Of a DNA stretch of 64,000 bases, positions 51,028 through 59,644 are shown piece by piece. This DNA comes from Streptomyces tardus. Its GTDB lineage: Bacteria > Actinomycetota > Actinomycetes > Streptomycetales > Streptomycetaceae. The number at the start of each line of letters is the position of its first letter. Position 1 is the first letter of the stretch. Under the pieces are notes generated by a model that had not been told where the DNA came from, made no database searches, and worked only from the letters and a program-made list of their open reading frames with translations. The stretch is taken from assembly GCF_018101125.2 (NCBI RefSeq), contig NZ_JAELVF020000001.1, positions 1,948,989 through 2,012,988 on the forward strand, given 5' to 3'. The position numbers were made by a program, and so were the translations under genes.

Positions 51028-51702
51028 ATGATTCGAGTGGCGGTCGTCGACGACGAAGAGCTGATCAGATCGAGCGTGCGGCTCATCCTGAACAGCGCCC
51101 CCGACATCGAGGTGGTCGCGGAGGCCGCCGGCGGCGGGGCCGTCGACTCCGTCCTCGCCACCAGACCGGACGTACTGCTGCTCGACATCCGTATGCCCGG
51201 CACCGACGGGCTCGCGGTCCTGCGCGAACTGCGCCGGGAGGGCCCGGACGGCTCCGCGGCCGACCCCGACCTGCCGGCGGTGTGCATGCTCACCACGTTC
51301 GACGCCGACGAGTACCTGACGGCGGCGCTGCGGCTCGGCGCCTCCGGCTACCTGCTCAAGGACGCCGAACCGACCCGGCTGATCGAGACCGTACGAGTGC
51401 TCGCGGCGGGCGGCTCCACTCTCGACCCGAGCATCACCCCGACTGTCATCGGCGGCTACCTCCACCGCACGGCCGGCTCCCCGGAGGCCAGGGACGCCAT
51501 CGACACGCTCACACCCCGCGAGCGCGAGGTGCTGGCGCTGCTCGCACACGGGCGCTCCAACTCGGCCATCGCCGAACAACTCGGCCTCGCCCACGGCACG
51601 GTCAAGGACCACGTCAGCACACTGCTGGCCAAGCTCGGCGGGGTGAACCGGGTACAGGCGGCCGTACTGGCGGACCGCGCCGGCCTCACCGACGGGAGCT
51701 GA
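51028..51702 (+). CDS. Orphan NarL/FixJ-type response regulator
   Basis: This 224-aa response regulator has the receiver pocket VVDDEE, phospho-Asp in LLDIRMPG (near residue 53), LTTFD, YLLKDA and the LuxR HTH (LTPREREVLALLAHGRSNSA ... HGTVKDHVSTLL). All key receiver residues are present, so it should be phosphorylatable. No histidine kinase flanks it: dnaK lies on one side and an M23 peptidase on the other. It is therefore an orphan whose partner lies elsewhere. The M23 gene 346 bp downstream is on the same strand but is probably separately transcribed. Confidence 0.93.
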   Translation: MIRVAVVDDEELIRSSVRLILNSAPDIEVVAEAAGGGAVDSVLATRPDVLLLDIRMPGTDGLAVLRELRREGPDGSAADPDLPAVCMLTTFDADEYLTAALRLGASGYLLKDAEPTRLIETVRVLAAGGSTLDPSITPTVIGGYLHRTAGSPEARDAIDTLTPREREVLALLAHGRSNSAIAEQLGLAHGTVKDHVSTLLAKLGGVNRVQAAVLADRAGLTDGS

Positions 51703-52047
51703 CGCCCCACCGGTCGGGCGCCCGACGCGACCCCGTACGACCCTCCGCGCGACCGCACCGCCGCGCCATCCGCACAGCCGCACCATCCGCACCGCCGCGC
51801 CATCCGCATAGAACGGCGGGCCCACCCGCCCGCACCGGGAGCGCGCACGGGGGCGCCGCACAGAGCCGCGAACCCGGTCCACACGCCCCCGGAAACGTAT
51901 TCTTCAGACCAACTGTCTTTTCCCGGCAATGGGGTTGATTGTTCTTTTCGCCCCTTTAAGGATCACCACACCGGGAGATCGACACCAGTGACCGGATGAA
52001 TTCTTCTGACCACTCTCAGTCATACACGGATTGAGAAGCAGACGGAG
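51703..52047. promoter_or_regulatory. AT-rich promoter region before the second M23 gene
   Basis: The right part (51895-52030) is much more AT-rich than its surroundings, with TTGATTGTTCTTTTCGCC near 51935. It probably contains the promoter of the M23 gene. GTCGGGCG-CCCGAC at 51713-51726 may be part of a terminator for the response regulator. No gene is seen. Confidence 0.45.
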
Positions 52048-53238
52048 ATGGTGCTGGTGTTCCCGCGTCCGTCGCGCCCGTACCGGCTTTCTGCCGCGTT
52101 CCTGGGCGCCCTACTCCTGTCACCGCTGACCGGCGGCCCCGCCTCGGCAGCGCCCGCGACCGTCCCGGCGGCCGGGCCGCCGCCCCAGCGCACCCAGGCG
52201 GCGAGCCGCCCGAGCCCCGGCGCCTCGCCGGAGATCGGTGGCCTCTACCGCAAGGCCGCCGCGGCGTCCCGGCAGCACGAGCGCACCCGGCGCTCGGTGG
52301 ACCGGCAGCGCGCCACCACCGAGCGGCTGACCACGGCGCTGACCGAGAAGCGCAGACAGTACGCCTCCCACCGCCGGGCACTCGGCGCCGCGGCGGCGAT
52401 GCAGTACCGCTCCGGCGTGGGCCCCGAAGCGCGGCTGGTACTCGCCCGCAGCCCCGAGGAGTTCCTCACCCGCAGCGCCTCGCTGCGACAGGGCAACCGA
52501 GCGGGGGTGCGCATGATGCACGAGGCCGACCGGGCCCGTACCTCCCTCGACCGCCAGAAGCGCGCCGCCCGCACCGCGCTGAAGAAGCTGCACGAGCGGC
52601 AGCGCGAGCAGCTGCGCATCAAGCAGTCGATCCAGGCCCAACTCGTGCGCGCCGAGCACCGGGTCGCCCGGCGGGCCGCGGCCCGGCAACGCGCCGCGCA
52701 GCAACTGGAGGCCGCGGGCCAGGGCGGCCCCGCGACGCGTACGGCCGAGCCGGCCCGGCCGGAGCCGCTGCACGTCTCGCACCGCAGCGGCTGCCCGAGC
52801 GGCGCCGCACCAGCCTCGTCCGGCCGCTCCGGCGGCTGGGCGCGCCCGGTGAACGGCGGCTACACGCTCACCGCCGGCTTCGCCGCCCAGGGCGGTCGCT
52901 GGGCGAGCAACCACACCGGCCAGGACTTCGCCGTGCCGACCGGTACGCCGGTGAGGTCCGTCGGCGACGGCGTCGTCGCCAGGACCGGTTGCGGCGACAG
53001 TTACGGCGTGCAGGTCGTGGTGCGGCACAGCGGCGGCTACCACACGCAGTACGCCCATCTCAGCCTTCTGCAGGTAGAGGCAGGGCAGCGGGTGAAGGCG
53101 GGTCAGCAACTCGGCCTCTCCGGGTCGACCGGCAACTCCAGTGGGCCGCATCTGCACTTCGAGGTGCGGGTCACCGAGCAGTCGGGTTCCGCGGTCAGCC
53201 CGCTTCCGTGGCTGCGCGAACGCGGCGTACGGGTATAG
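52048..53238 (+). CDS. Secreted M23 peptidase with coiled-coil N-terminal region
   Basis: This 396-aa exported cell-wall hydrolase, or its activator, has a signal peptide (hydrophobic core LSAAFLGALLLSPL, ASA-A cleavage near residue 35). A long charged coiled-coil region spans about 60-225 (many Arg/Gln/Ala, for example KKLHERQREQLRIKQSIQAQ). The LytM domain (about 265-390) has zinc ligands in NHTGQDF (HxxxD) and SSGPHLHFEV (HLH). The plan resembles EnvC/NlpD-like or RipA-associated coiled-coil peptidases, so it may act at septation. The start is the ATG at 52048, or a GTG at 52051 or 52057; the ACGGAG just before makes the later ones better spaced. Confidence 0.9.
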   Translation: MVLVFPRPSRPYRLSAAFLGALLLSPLTGGPASAAPATVPAAGPPPQRTQAASRPSPGASPEIGGLYRKAAAASRQHERTRRSVDRQRATTERLTTALTEKRRQYASHRRALGAAAAMQYRSGVGPEARLVLARSPEEFLTRSASLRQGNRAGVRMMHEADRARTSLDRQKRAARTALKKLHERQREQLRIKQSIQAQLVRAEHRVARRAAARQRAAQQLEAAGQGGPATRTAEPARPEPLHVSHRSGCPSGAAPASSGRSGGWARPVNGGYTLTAGFAAQGGRWASNHTGQDFAVPTGTPVRSVGDGVVARTGCGDSYGVQVVVRHSGGYHTQYAHLSLLQVEAGQRVKAGQQLGLSGSTGNSSGPHLHFEVRVTEQSGSAVSPLPWLRERGVRV

Positions 53239-53245
53239 CCCGGGC

Positions 53246-53302
53246 GCCCCGCGCGGTGGACGGTGTCGGCGCGTCCGGCACCGTCGCACCGCGCGGGCGG
53301 GG
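53246..53302 (+). terminator. Terminator after the second M23 gene
   Basis: CCCGCGCGGTG and GACGGTG on the left pair with CACCGTC and CACCGCGCGGG on the right, giving an 18-bp stem with one bulge, 8 bp after the stop codon. Confidence 0.85.
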
Positions 53303-53304
53303 CA

Positions 53305-53320
53305 ACTTAGCCAAGCCTGA
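53305..53320 (+). promoter_or_regulatory. Weak iron-box-like site upstream of Fe-S reductase
   Basis: TTAGCCAAGCCTGA at 53307-53320 matches 10 of 14 positions of the DmdR/IdeR core (TTAGGTTAGCCTAA). It lies 155 bp before the Fe-S protein start, near an AT-rich stretch (53380-53405) that may hold the promoter. The match is weak. Confidence 0.3.
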
Positions 53321-53474
53321 GCGACACAGATCACCGCATGCCGAGGTACAGCGGCAGAGCGTTAGTGGGTAGTCTCGGGAATACTTGATAAGTTACTGAT
53401 TAGTACGCCTGCTGTGTGTCCGGACCCCACGGCTGCTCCCGGCAGGCTCCGCCCCGCAGGTTCGAGGAGCCGAG

Positions 53475-55886
53475 ATGCAACTCGTCGCGATCGTCGTCTC
53501 GCTGACGCTCAGCGTGGTCGGTATTGCGCTGTTCGCGCGCGCCATCGCCGAGATCTACCGATTCGTGAAGCTCGGCCAGCCCGTGCCGGCAGGCTCACGC
53601 ACCAACGACTGGAAGTTGCGCACGGCCACTCTGATCAAGGAGTTCCTCGGCCACACCCGGATGAACCGGTGGGCCGTGGTCGGTGTGGCGCACTGGTTCG
53701 TCGCCGTCGGCTTCCTCACGCTGCCGCCGACCCTGGCCAACGCCTACGGCCAGCTCTTCCAGGCCGACTGGATGCTGCCGGTCATCGGCGGCTTCGTGCC
53801 GTACGAGATGTACATCGAGTTCATCGGCCTGATGACGGTCGTCGGCATCCTCACCCTGATCGTGATCCGCCAGCTCAACCTGCCGAGCCGGGCCGGCCGC
53901 AAGTCGCGCTTCACCGGCTCCAAGGAGGGCCAGGCGTACTTCGTCGAGGCGATCATCCTCATCATCGGCCTGGCGATCCTGGTGCTGCGCGGCCTCGAAG
54001 GCGCCCTGCACCACGTCGACGGCTGGGAGCCCGCGTACTTCGCCTCGTACCCGCTGGTCGCCTTCTTCAGCGGGATGAGCCTCGGCACCCTGCAGAACCT
54101 CGTGTACTTCTGGGCCATGGTCAAGATCGGCACCTCGCTGATCTGGATGATCACGGTCAGCATGAACACCAACATGGGCGTCGCCTGGCACCGCTTCCTC
54201 GGCTTCCCGAACATCTGGTTCAAGCGCGACGCCAAGGGCGGTACGGCGCTCGGCGCGCTTCAGCCGATGACCTCGGACGGCAAGGAGATCGACTTCGAGA
54301 CGGTCTTCGACGACGAGGAGGGCGGCGGCGAGGAGACCAAGTTCGGCGCCTCCCAGGTCGAGCACTTCTCCTGGAAGGGCATCCTCGACTTCTCCACCTG
54401 CACCGAGTGCGGACGCTGCCAGTCCCAGTGCCCCGCCTGGAACACCGGCAAGCCGCTCTCCCCCAAGCTGCTGATCATGTCGCTGCGCGACCACGCGCAT
54501 GCCAAGGCGCCCTACCTGCTGGCCGGCGGCGGCAAGACGATGGAGGGCGAGGAGAAGGCCACCGAGGAGCAGCTGAAGGACGTACCCGCCTCCGCGCTGG
54601 CCGAGGCCGAGCGCCCGCTGATCGGCACCGTCGAGGAGAACGGCGTCATCGACCCGGACGTCCTGTGGTCGTGCACCACCTGCGGCGCCTGTGTCGAGCA
54701 GTGCCCGGTGGACATCGAGCACATCGACCACATCGTCGACATGCGCCGCTACCAGGTGATGATCGAGTCCGCGTTCCCGTCCGAGGCGGGCACGATGCTC
54801 AAGAACCTGGAGAAGAAGGGCAACCCCTGGGGCCTGGCCAAGAAGCAGCGGCTGGAGTGGACCAAGGAGCTCAAGGCCGAGAAGGACATCGACGTGCCCG
54901 TGGTGGGCAAGACCGTCGACGATCTGACCGAGGTCGACTACCTGTACTGGGTGGGCTGCGCCGGCGCGCTGGAGGACCGGGCGAAGAAGACCACCAAGGC
55001 CTTCGCCGAGCTGCTGCACATCGCGGGCGTGAAGTTCGCGATCATGGGGGGCGACGAGAAGTGCACCGGTGACTCGCCGCGCCGTCTGGGCAACGAGTTC
55101 CTCTTCCAGCAGCTGGGCGAGGAGAACGTGGCGACGCTGAACGCGGCGTTCGGCGAGGACCCCTCCGAGGACGCCGACGAGTCGTCGAAGCTGCCCGCGG
55201 CGAAGAAGAAGATCGTCGCGACCTGCCCGCACTGCTTCAACACCATCGCCAACGAGTACCCGCAACTGGGCGGCCACTACGAGGTCATCCACCACACCCA
55301 GCTGCTCCAGCACCTCATCGACGAGGGCCGGCTCGTTCCGGTCAACCCCGTCGAGGGTCTGATCACCTACCACGACCCCTGCTACCTCGGTCGTCACAAC
55401 CAGGTCTACACCCCGCCGCGCGAGATCATCGGCAAGGTGCCCGGCCTGCGGAACGAGGAGATGCACCGGCACAAGGAGCGCGGGTTCTGCTGCGGCGCCG
55501 GCGGTGCCCGGATGTGGATGGAGGAGCAGATCGGCAAGCGCATCAACAACGAGCGCGTCGACGAGGCCCTCTCGCTCAACCCGGACATCGTCTCCACCGC
55601 CTGCCCGTTCTGCCTGGTCATGCTCACCGACTCGGTGAACGGCAAGAAGAACGACGGCCAGGCCAAGGAGTCCGTCGAGGTCGTGGACGTCTCCCAGCTG
55701 CTGCTGCAGTCGGTGCGGTCCGAGCCCGCCGGTACCGCGGACGAGGACGGCGACGGCGGCTCCGGTCCGGCACCGGGCTCCGGCCCCGAGGCGGGCCCCG
55801 GTGGCGGTGAGGGCGGCGACGGCCCGGCCGGCAGCGGCGACGGCGCGCGGCCGAGCGACGCTCCCCAGCCGGCGCCGGCGAAGTAG
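53475..55886 (+). CDS. Membrane-bound Fe-S oxidoreductase (CCG-domain, HdrD/GlpC-like)
   Basis: This 803-aa protein has five to six N-terminal membrane helices (about residues 5-25, 68-90, 112-135, 155-175, 195-240). Two [4Fe-4S] ferredoxin motifs follow (CTECGRCQSQCP near 310; CTTCGACVEQCP near 398), then two CCG domains with cysteine pairs (YWVGCAG, DEKCTGD, TCPHCFN; HDPCYLGRH, FCCGAGG, TACPFC). The layout matches actinobacterial reductases such as M. tuberculosis Rv0338c, which are thought to pass electrons from a dehydrogenase or ETF to quinone. The C-terminal 60 residues are Gly/Asp/Pro-rich and disordered. It stands alone with a strong terminator; GAGG precedes the ATG. Confidence 0.93.
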   Translation: MQLVAIVVSLTLSVVGIALFARAIAEIYRFVKLGQPVPAGSRTNDWKLRTATLIKEFLGHTRMNRWAVVGVAHWFVAVGFLTLPPTLANAYGQLFQADWMLPVIGGFVPYEMYIEFIGLMTVVGILTLIVIRQLNLPSRAGRKSRFTGSKEGQAYFVEAIILIIGLAILVLRGLEGALHHVDGWEPAYFASYPLVAFFSGMSLGTLQNLVYFWAMVKIGTSLIWMITVSMNTNMGVAWHRFLGFPNIWFKRDAKGGTALGALQPMTSDGKEIDFETVFDDEEGGGEETKFGASQVEHFSWKGILDFSTCTECGRCQSQCPAWNTGKPLSPKLLIMSLRDHAHAKAPYLLAGGGKTMEGEEKATEEQLKDVPASALAEAERPLIGTVEENGVIDPDVLWSCTTCGACVEQCPVDIEHIDHIVDMRRYQVMIESAFPSEAGTMLKNLEKKGNPWGLAKKQRLEWTKELKAEKDIDVPVVGKTVDDLTEVDYLYWVGCAGALEDRAKKTTKAFAELLHIAGVKFAIMGGDEKCTGDSPRRLGNEFLFQQLGEENVATLNAAFGEDPSEDADESSKLPAAKKKIVATCPHCFNTIANEYPQLGGHYEVIHHTQLLQHLIDEGRLVPVNPVEGLITYHDPCYLGRHNQVYTPPREIIGKVPGLRNEEMHRHKERGFCCGAGGARMWMEEQIGKRINNERVDEALSLNPDIVSTACPFCLVMLTDSVNGKKNDGQAKESVEVVDVSQLLLQSVRSEPAGTADEDGDGGSGPAPGSGPEAGPGGGEGGDGPAGSGDGARPSDAPQPAPAK

Positions 55887-55908
55887 CGCCTCTCCCCGGA
55901 CGAAAGTC

Positions 55909-55955
55909 AGAACGGTCGGCCGGTCCCCCGCACCGAGGGGCCGGCCGACCGTTCT
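55909..55955 (+). terminator. Terminator after the Fe-S reductase
   Basis: AGAACGGTCGGCCGG (55909 on) pairs with CCGGCCGACCGTTCT (ending 55955), extended by CCCC/GGGG with one bulged T. It lies 22 bp after the stop codon. Confidence 0.92.
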
Positions 55956-56172
55956 CTGTCGTCCGGAGCACGCATCGACCCCAAATCGAGCACGCCCGGA
56001 AATCGACTGGTCGCTTTCGGTCTTTTCTGGTGGCAAATCGGCCCGCGCTCGCTCCGGTCTGTCGGCCGGCGCGAGCGCGCCATAGCCTCAGGTCTATGCC
56101 TGTGGTTCAGGCGGCCCGTCCGCATCCTCGCGCCCTTCTCCCCGCCGCAGTCGCAGGGGAGGTGGGTGTCCG

Positions 56173-56640
56173 GTGCGCACTCTGGCAGACCGCGTGACCG
56201 ACCGCCCGGGCACGGCACCCGCCGGCCCGGCTCCCGGACCCCGACTCCAGCTGCTCAAGCGCCACTTCACCGCCCGTACGCTCACGCAGCTGCGCTACGG
56301 CGTCGAGGAGTGCGCCGCCCGCGCGGGCCTGGCGGAGCCGCGGCGCGGGGACTTCGTGCTCGCCGTCGACGCCGTCACCAGCAACGCCGTCGAGCACGCC
56401 GGCGGCGCGGGGCAGCTGCTGCTGCGCGACCTCGGCGGCGAGCTGGAGGCCACCGTCACCGACCGCGGGCCCGGCTTCAGCGCCGACGTCATTCCCGAGC
56501 TGCTGCCCGGCCTGGACGGCGCACCGCTGGGCCGAGGCCTCTGGCTCGCGACGATCACCACCGACCGGCTCACCGTCGAACGCGGCACGGTCGGCGCGAT
56601 CGTCACACTGAGCGTCAGGCTCCCCACCCCACCCATCTGA
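56173..56640 (+). CDS. RsbW-like ATP-binding protein (putative anti-sigma)
   Basis: This 155-aa GHKL-fold protein resembles the anti-sigma factor / serine kinase family. An N-box (AVDAVTSNAVEHAGG), G1 motif (VTDRGPGF) and G2 motif (LGRGLWLA) occur in the right order and spacing. There is no phosphoacceptor domain. Streptomyces has many such proteins; some bind SigB-type sigma factors, others have only regulatory ATPase roles. The paired sigma genes at 35-37 kb could be clients but are not linked. The GTG start follows GGGAGGTGGG. Confidence 0.9.
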   Translation: MRTLADRVTDRPGTAPAGPAPGPRLQLLKRHFTARTLTQLRYGVEECAARAGLAEPRRGDFVLAVDAVTSNAVEHAGGAGQLLLRDLGGELEATVTDRGPGFSADVIPELLPGLDGAPLGRGLWLATITTDRLTVERGTVGAIVTLSVRLPTPPI

Positions 56641-56804
56641 CGGGTCGGCACACGCCGACCGGCGCACGCCCCGACGTCCACGCCGGTCGAACGGCGTGAA
56701 CCCGTAGGGGTCAGCCCTGCGGGGATGTGACGAACAAGCCACAATGGCCCCCGGAACGACCAGCCGGACTCGCCGGGGCCGCCGGAAGGGGTACGTTCGA
56801 ATAC

Positions 56805-57806
56805 GTGGCTGGATTCAGGATCGGACGCGGCCGGGACCCGCGCAACGGACAGCAGGCGCCCCCTGCCCAGCAGCCCACTCAACCGGGCTACGGACAGCAG
56901 GGTGCACCGAACGGGGCGCCCGGTGCCCACGACCCGCACCGGGCCGGCGGCGGACAGCAGTACGGGCACCACGTCCCGTACGCCCCGCACCCGACCCAGC
57001 CCGGTCACGGGCCGGACCAGGGGTACGGGCCGGACGCCGGCGCGCCGTACGGCCACGGCCGTCCACCGGCGGACGAGGGACCCTGGCAGCAGAGCCACGA
57101 CGGCGGTCCGGAGTACTTCGACCACCGCTTCGACCCGGGCCAGTACGCCAACTCCCCCGGTCACACAGCCCAGTTCAGGGTCGACGACAGCGGCGGCTAC
57201 GACGACCCCGGCTACTCCGGCGGCAACACCTACGTCGCCGGGCGGGACAGCGCACCGCCCGCCGGGCCGAGGCTGCACTGGAAGCAGCTGCTCAGCGGCA
57301 TCGTACTCAGGCCGAACCCGACCTTCTGGCAGATGCGCGACCACTCGGTGTGGGCGACCGCGCTGATCGTCACCTTCCTCTACGGGCTGCTCGCCGTCTT
57401 CGGCCTCGATAAGCCCCGAGAGGACGTTCTCAACTCCACCCTCGCCAACGCCGTACCGACGGTGCTCATCACCGGCGCCGCGGTGACGGTCTGCTTCCTG
57501 ATCCTCAGTTCGGTGACCCACACCCTGGCCCGCCAGTTCGGCGGCGACGGCGCCTGGGCGCCGACGGTCGGGCTCGCCATGCTGATCAGTTGCCTCACCG
57601 AGGCGCCGCGGCTGCTCTTCGCGCTCTTCCTCGGCGGCGACGCGGGGTTCGTCCAACTCCTCGGCTGGGCAACCTGGTTGGCTGCGGGCTTCCTCTTCAC
57701 CTCAATGGTCAGCCGCTCGCACGACCTGCCCTGGCAGAAGGCGCTCGGCGCCTCCTCGATCCAGCTGGTCGCCATGCTGGTGCTGATCAAGCTCGGCACC
57801 CTGTAG
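56805..57806 (+). CDS. YIP1-family membrane protein
   Basis: This 333-aa protein has a 160-residue disordered N-terminal region full of Gln, Gly, Pro, His and Tyr (PAQQPTQPGYGQQGAPNG and similar), then a Yip1-type membrane domain of five helices (about 185-333). LLSGIVLRPNPTFWQMRDHS leads into the membrane part, which is typical of the family in Streptomyces. The function in bacteria is unknown; the tail could interact with other membrane proteins. The GTG at 56805 starts VAGFRIGRGRDPRNG, matching the pattern I recall in relatives, though the GGAAGGGG upstream is rather far (14 nt). Confidence 0.85.
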   Translation: MAGFRIGRGRDPRNGQQAPPAQQPTQPGYGQQGAPNGAPGAHDPHRAGGGQQYGHHVPYAPHPTQPGHGPDQGYGPDAGAPYGHGRPPADEGPWQQSHDGGPEYFDHRFDPGQYANSPGHTAQFRVDDSGGYDDPGYSGGNTYVAGRDSAPPAGPRLHWKQLLSGIVLRPNPTFWQMRDHSVWATALIVTFLYGLLAVFGLDKPREDVLNSTLANAVPTVLITGAAVTVCFLILSSVTHTLARQFGGDGAWAPTVGLAMLISCLTEAPRLLFALFLGGDAGFVQLLGWATWLAAGFLFTSMVSRSHDLPWQKALGASSIQLVAMLVLIKLGTL

Positions 57807-58038
57807 CCGAACCCCGCGGGCCCCGGGCACCCCTGGCGCCGGCGGCGGGGTACGCGCGCGGCAGGTGCGTGCGGCGAGCAGGTGCGTGCGGCGGCTGCGC
57901 GCGGGCCGGCGGGTGCGCCGGTCGTCGCGCCGGCCTCTCGCGCCGGCTGTCGCGGAACCTCTGCGGTGCCCGCCGCTTCAGCCCCGGGACCGCGACCCCG
58001 GGGCGCCTCGGCAGCCCCCGCATCCGTCCTCGGCCCCG

Positions 58039-58578
58039 CTAGTGCGTCAACCGCTTCTCCAGCAGCGTGACCGGGTACGGGTTGCCCTCCCGGTCGCGCT
58101 GCACGCCTTCACCGACGTGCACGTACCCCGCCGACTCGTAGTAGGCGCGGAGCCGCGGGTTGCTCCTGACGCAGTCCAACCGGCTGTGTGCCAGGCCCAG
58201 TTCGGCGATGCGCCGCTCGGCCGCCGCCAGCAGCAGCCGGCCGGCGCCTCGTGGCGCCGCGGCGCGATCGACCATCAGTCGGTGCACGTACGCCGCGTCG
58301 TCCGGCCGCTCGCCCCAGGCCGTCGGATCGGACCACCACAGCTCCCAGGCCCCGACGACCGTTCCCTCGCCGCGCAGGGAGGCGAGCCACACCTCGCCGT
58401 CCTCGATCCGCCGCAGGAAGTGCTTCTCGCCCTTCTCGCCGGGCTGCCACTGCTCGATGCCGTTGGCGATCATCCACCGCGCGGCGTCGTCCCGCAGCCG
58501 TACGAGCGTGCCGGCGTCCGCGGCGTCCGCCGGCCGGTACACGAAGGGGTCGTCGGTCGCTGCCTCACCACTGTCCAT
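58039..58578 (-). CDS. GNAT-family acetyltransferase
   Basis: This 179-aa enzyme has the GNAT elements YRPADAADAGTLVRLRDDAA, a strand VVGAWELWWSD, the acetyl-CoA loop AAPRGAGRLLLAAAERRIAE (R-G-A-G-x-L) and a C-terminal SNPRLRAYYESAGYVHVGE. These are all normal for the family. The acceptor is unknown. The ATG start at 58578 lies 25 bp after the stop of the double-glyoxalase gene, so the two may share a transcript. Confidence 0.9.
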   Translation of the reverse strand: MDSGEAATDDPFVYRPADAADAGTLVRLRDDAARWMIANGIEQWQPGEKGEKHFLRRIEDGEVWLASLRGEGTVVGAWELWWSDPTAWGERPDDAAYVHRLMVDRAAAPRGAGRLLLAAAERRIAELGLAHSRLDCVRSNPRLRAYYESAGYVHVGEGVQRDREGNPYPVTLLEKRLTH

Positions 58579-58603
58579 GCCCGCAGCCTAGAAGCCGCCG
58601 TCG

Positions 58604-59338
58604 CTACCCGGTGAAGCGGAGGACGAGGCCCTCCACGTCCGTGTTCGGCCCGGCGACGCCGCTGCCGTCGGAGAGCGTGACCGCGGTGATCGCCCGGCGT
58701 TCACCGCGCTCGAAGCGTATGTGCGCGCCGGAGAGCGGCACCTCCACGTTCTCGGCCCGCAGGCCCAGCAGCCGCGCCAAAGCGCGGGCGGCCTCCCGGG
58801 GTTGGGGATCAGTGACGACCAGCCCGGTGAGGTCGTGGGGGCCGCGTTCGAAAGCGGCCGGGTCAACGCCGGCGAGCAGTTCCTCGCGCGGCGGATCGTA
58901 GGTGATGAAGAACGGCTGCCAGGGCGGGCCGTCCAGCACGAAGATCTCGACGAACGAGACGCCGTGCTCGGCGACTTCGACCTCGAACTCGGCGACCTCG
59001 TGCCCCTGCGCACGCAGCCGCTCGGCGGTGGCGCGGGCGTCCGTCACGTTCACCGCAAAGGTGAACGCACCGGCCGGCCCCTCCAGGGCCTCGACGGCAG
59101 GGCGCAGCAGCCGCAGCGCATCGGCGTAGCGCGAGGCGCGCAGCGCGTCGGGGTCGGTGATCGTCAGCGTCTCGATGTAGCGCGTGTCGAGGCGCCAACC
59201 GCCGTTCTGGAAACCGTCCAGGGCCTCGTTGGTGTGCGCCGGCACGCCTGCCGCCCGGTACGCCTCGGTGGCCTCCGGGACCCCGCGCACCCAGTGCAGC
59301 AGATGGTCGAACTCGGGACGTTCATCGAATCGCCGCAT
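58604..59338 (-). CDS. VOC protein with two glyoxalase-like modules
   Basis: This 244-aa protein begins directly with the beta-strand FDHLLHWVRGVPEATEAYRA and holds a Glyoxalase_3-type domain (about 8-170; GWRLDTRYIETLTITDPDAL, then FVEIFVLDGPPWQPFFITYD). A second, shorter VOC-like half follows (about 175-244; HDLTGLVVTDPQPREA and RFERGERRAITAVTLS). The second half seems to lack clear metal ligands. The substrate is unknown. The ATG at 59338 begins 2 bp after a 20-bp palindrome (59341-59360) that resembles an iron box. There is no Shine-Dalgarno between them, suggesting a leaderless mRNA. It runs ahead of the acetyltransferase. Confidence 0.88.
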   Translation of the reverse strand: MRRFDERPEFDHLLHWVRGVPEATEAYRAAGVPAHTNEALDGFQNGGWRLDTRYIETLTITDPDALRASRYADALRLLRPAVEALEGPAGAFTFAVNVTDARATAERLRAQGHEVAEFEVEVAEHGVSFVEIFVLDGPPWQPFFITYDPPREELLAGVDPAAFERGPHDLTGLVVTDPQPREAARALARLLGLRAENVEVPLSGAHIRFERGERRAITAVTLSDGSGVAGPNTDVEGLVLRFTG

Positions 59339-59340
59339 GC

Positions 59341-59360
59341 AACTTAGGCTAGCCTAAGTT
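59341..59360 (-). promoter_or_regulatory. Perfect 20-bp palindrome, iron-box-like
   Basis: AACTTAGGCTAGCCTAAGTT is fully self-complementary. Its core TTAGGCTAGCCTAA matches 13 of 14 bases of the DmdR/IdeR/DtxR-type core TTAGGCTAACCTAA, though the full 19-bp box is not matched on the outer flank. It touches the start codon of the double-glyoxalase gene, where the -10 of a leaderless promoter would be. Confidence 0.65.
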
Positions 59361-59428
59361 TCGGTCACACAGTCGAAAGAGCGGGGCACGACGCCCTCGG
59401 ACGCCGTGCCCCGCCTGCGTCGACTCGC

Positions 59429-59644
59429 CTACGAGGCCCGCCTCTTCGCGCTGACAAATCGCGCGCCGAAGAAAAGCGCGCCCGCCGTGCCACCGACCAT
59501 CGCGGCGACACAGAGGACCGCAGCCCAGACGGCCAGCCCCTTCGCGATCCACAGCACACCCACCAGGATCAACGCGAGAGAGAAAAGGAAGCGCTCCCCG
59601 TTTCCCGGATTTCGACTTTTCGTCAGTCCCTTATCGCGGTGCAC
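59429..59644 (-). CDS. Small two-helix membrane protein
   Basis: This 71-aa protein has a basic N-terminal 18 residues (HRDKGLTKSRNPGN), two membrane helices (about 21-39 FLFSLALILVGVLWIAKGL; 42-62 WAAVLCVAAMVGGTAGALFFG) and a basic tail (AKRRAS). Its GTG start at 59644 overlaps the end of the secreted cysteine protein by 22 bp, with AAGGGAGTGG inside that gene as RBS, so the two are translationally coupled. The plan resembles small immunity or holin-like partner proteins, but no sequence family is recognised. Confidence 0.75.
   Translation of the reverse strand: MHRDKGLTKSRNPGNGERFLFSLALILVGVLWIAKGLAVWAAVLCVAAMVGGTAGALFFGARFVSAKRRAS

Noticed and set aside
51895..52047. c-di-AMP (ydaO-type) riboswitch before the M23 peptidase
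   Set aside because: Such riboswitches precede some Streptomyces cell-wall hydrolases, but the expected conserved stems and GGGGAGCC-type segments are not recognisable here.
53595..56036. 813-codon open frame on the minus strand opposite the Fe-S reductase
   Set aside because: Antisense shadow with repetitive Val/Gly/Leu/Arg composition and no domain; the plus strand holds the cysteine motifs.
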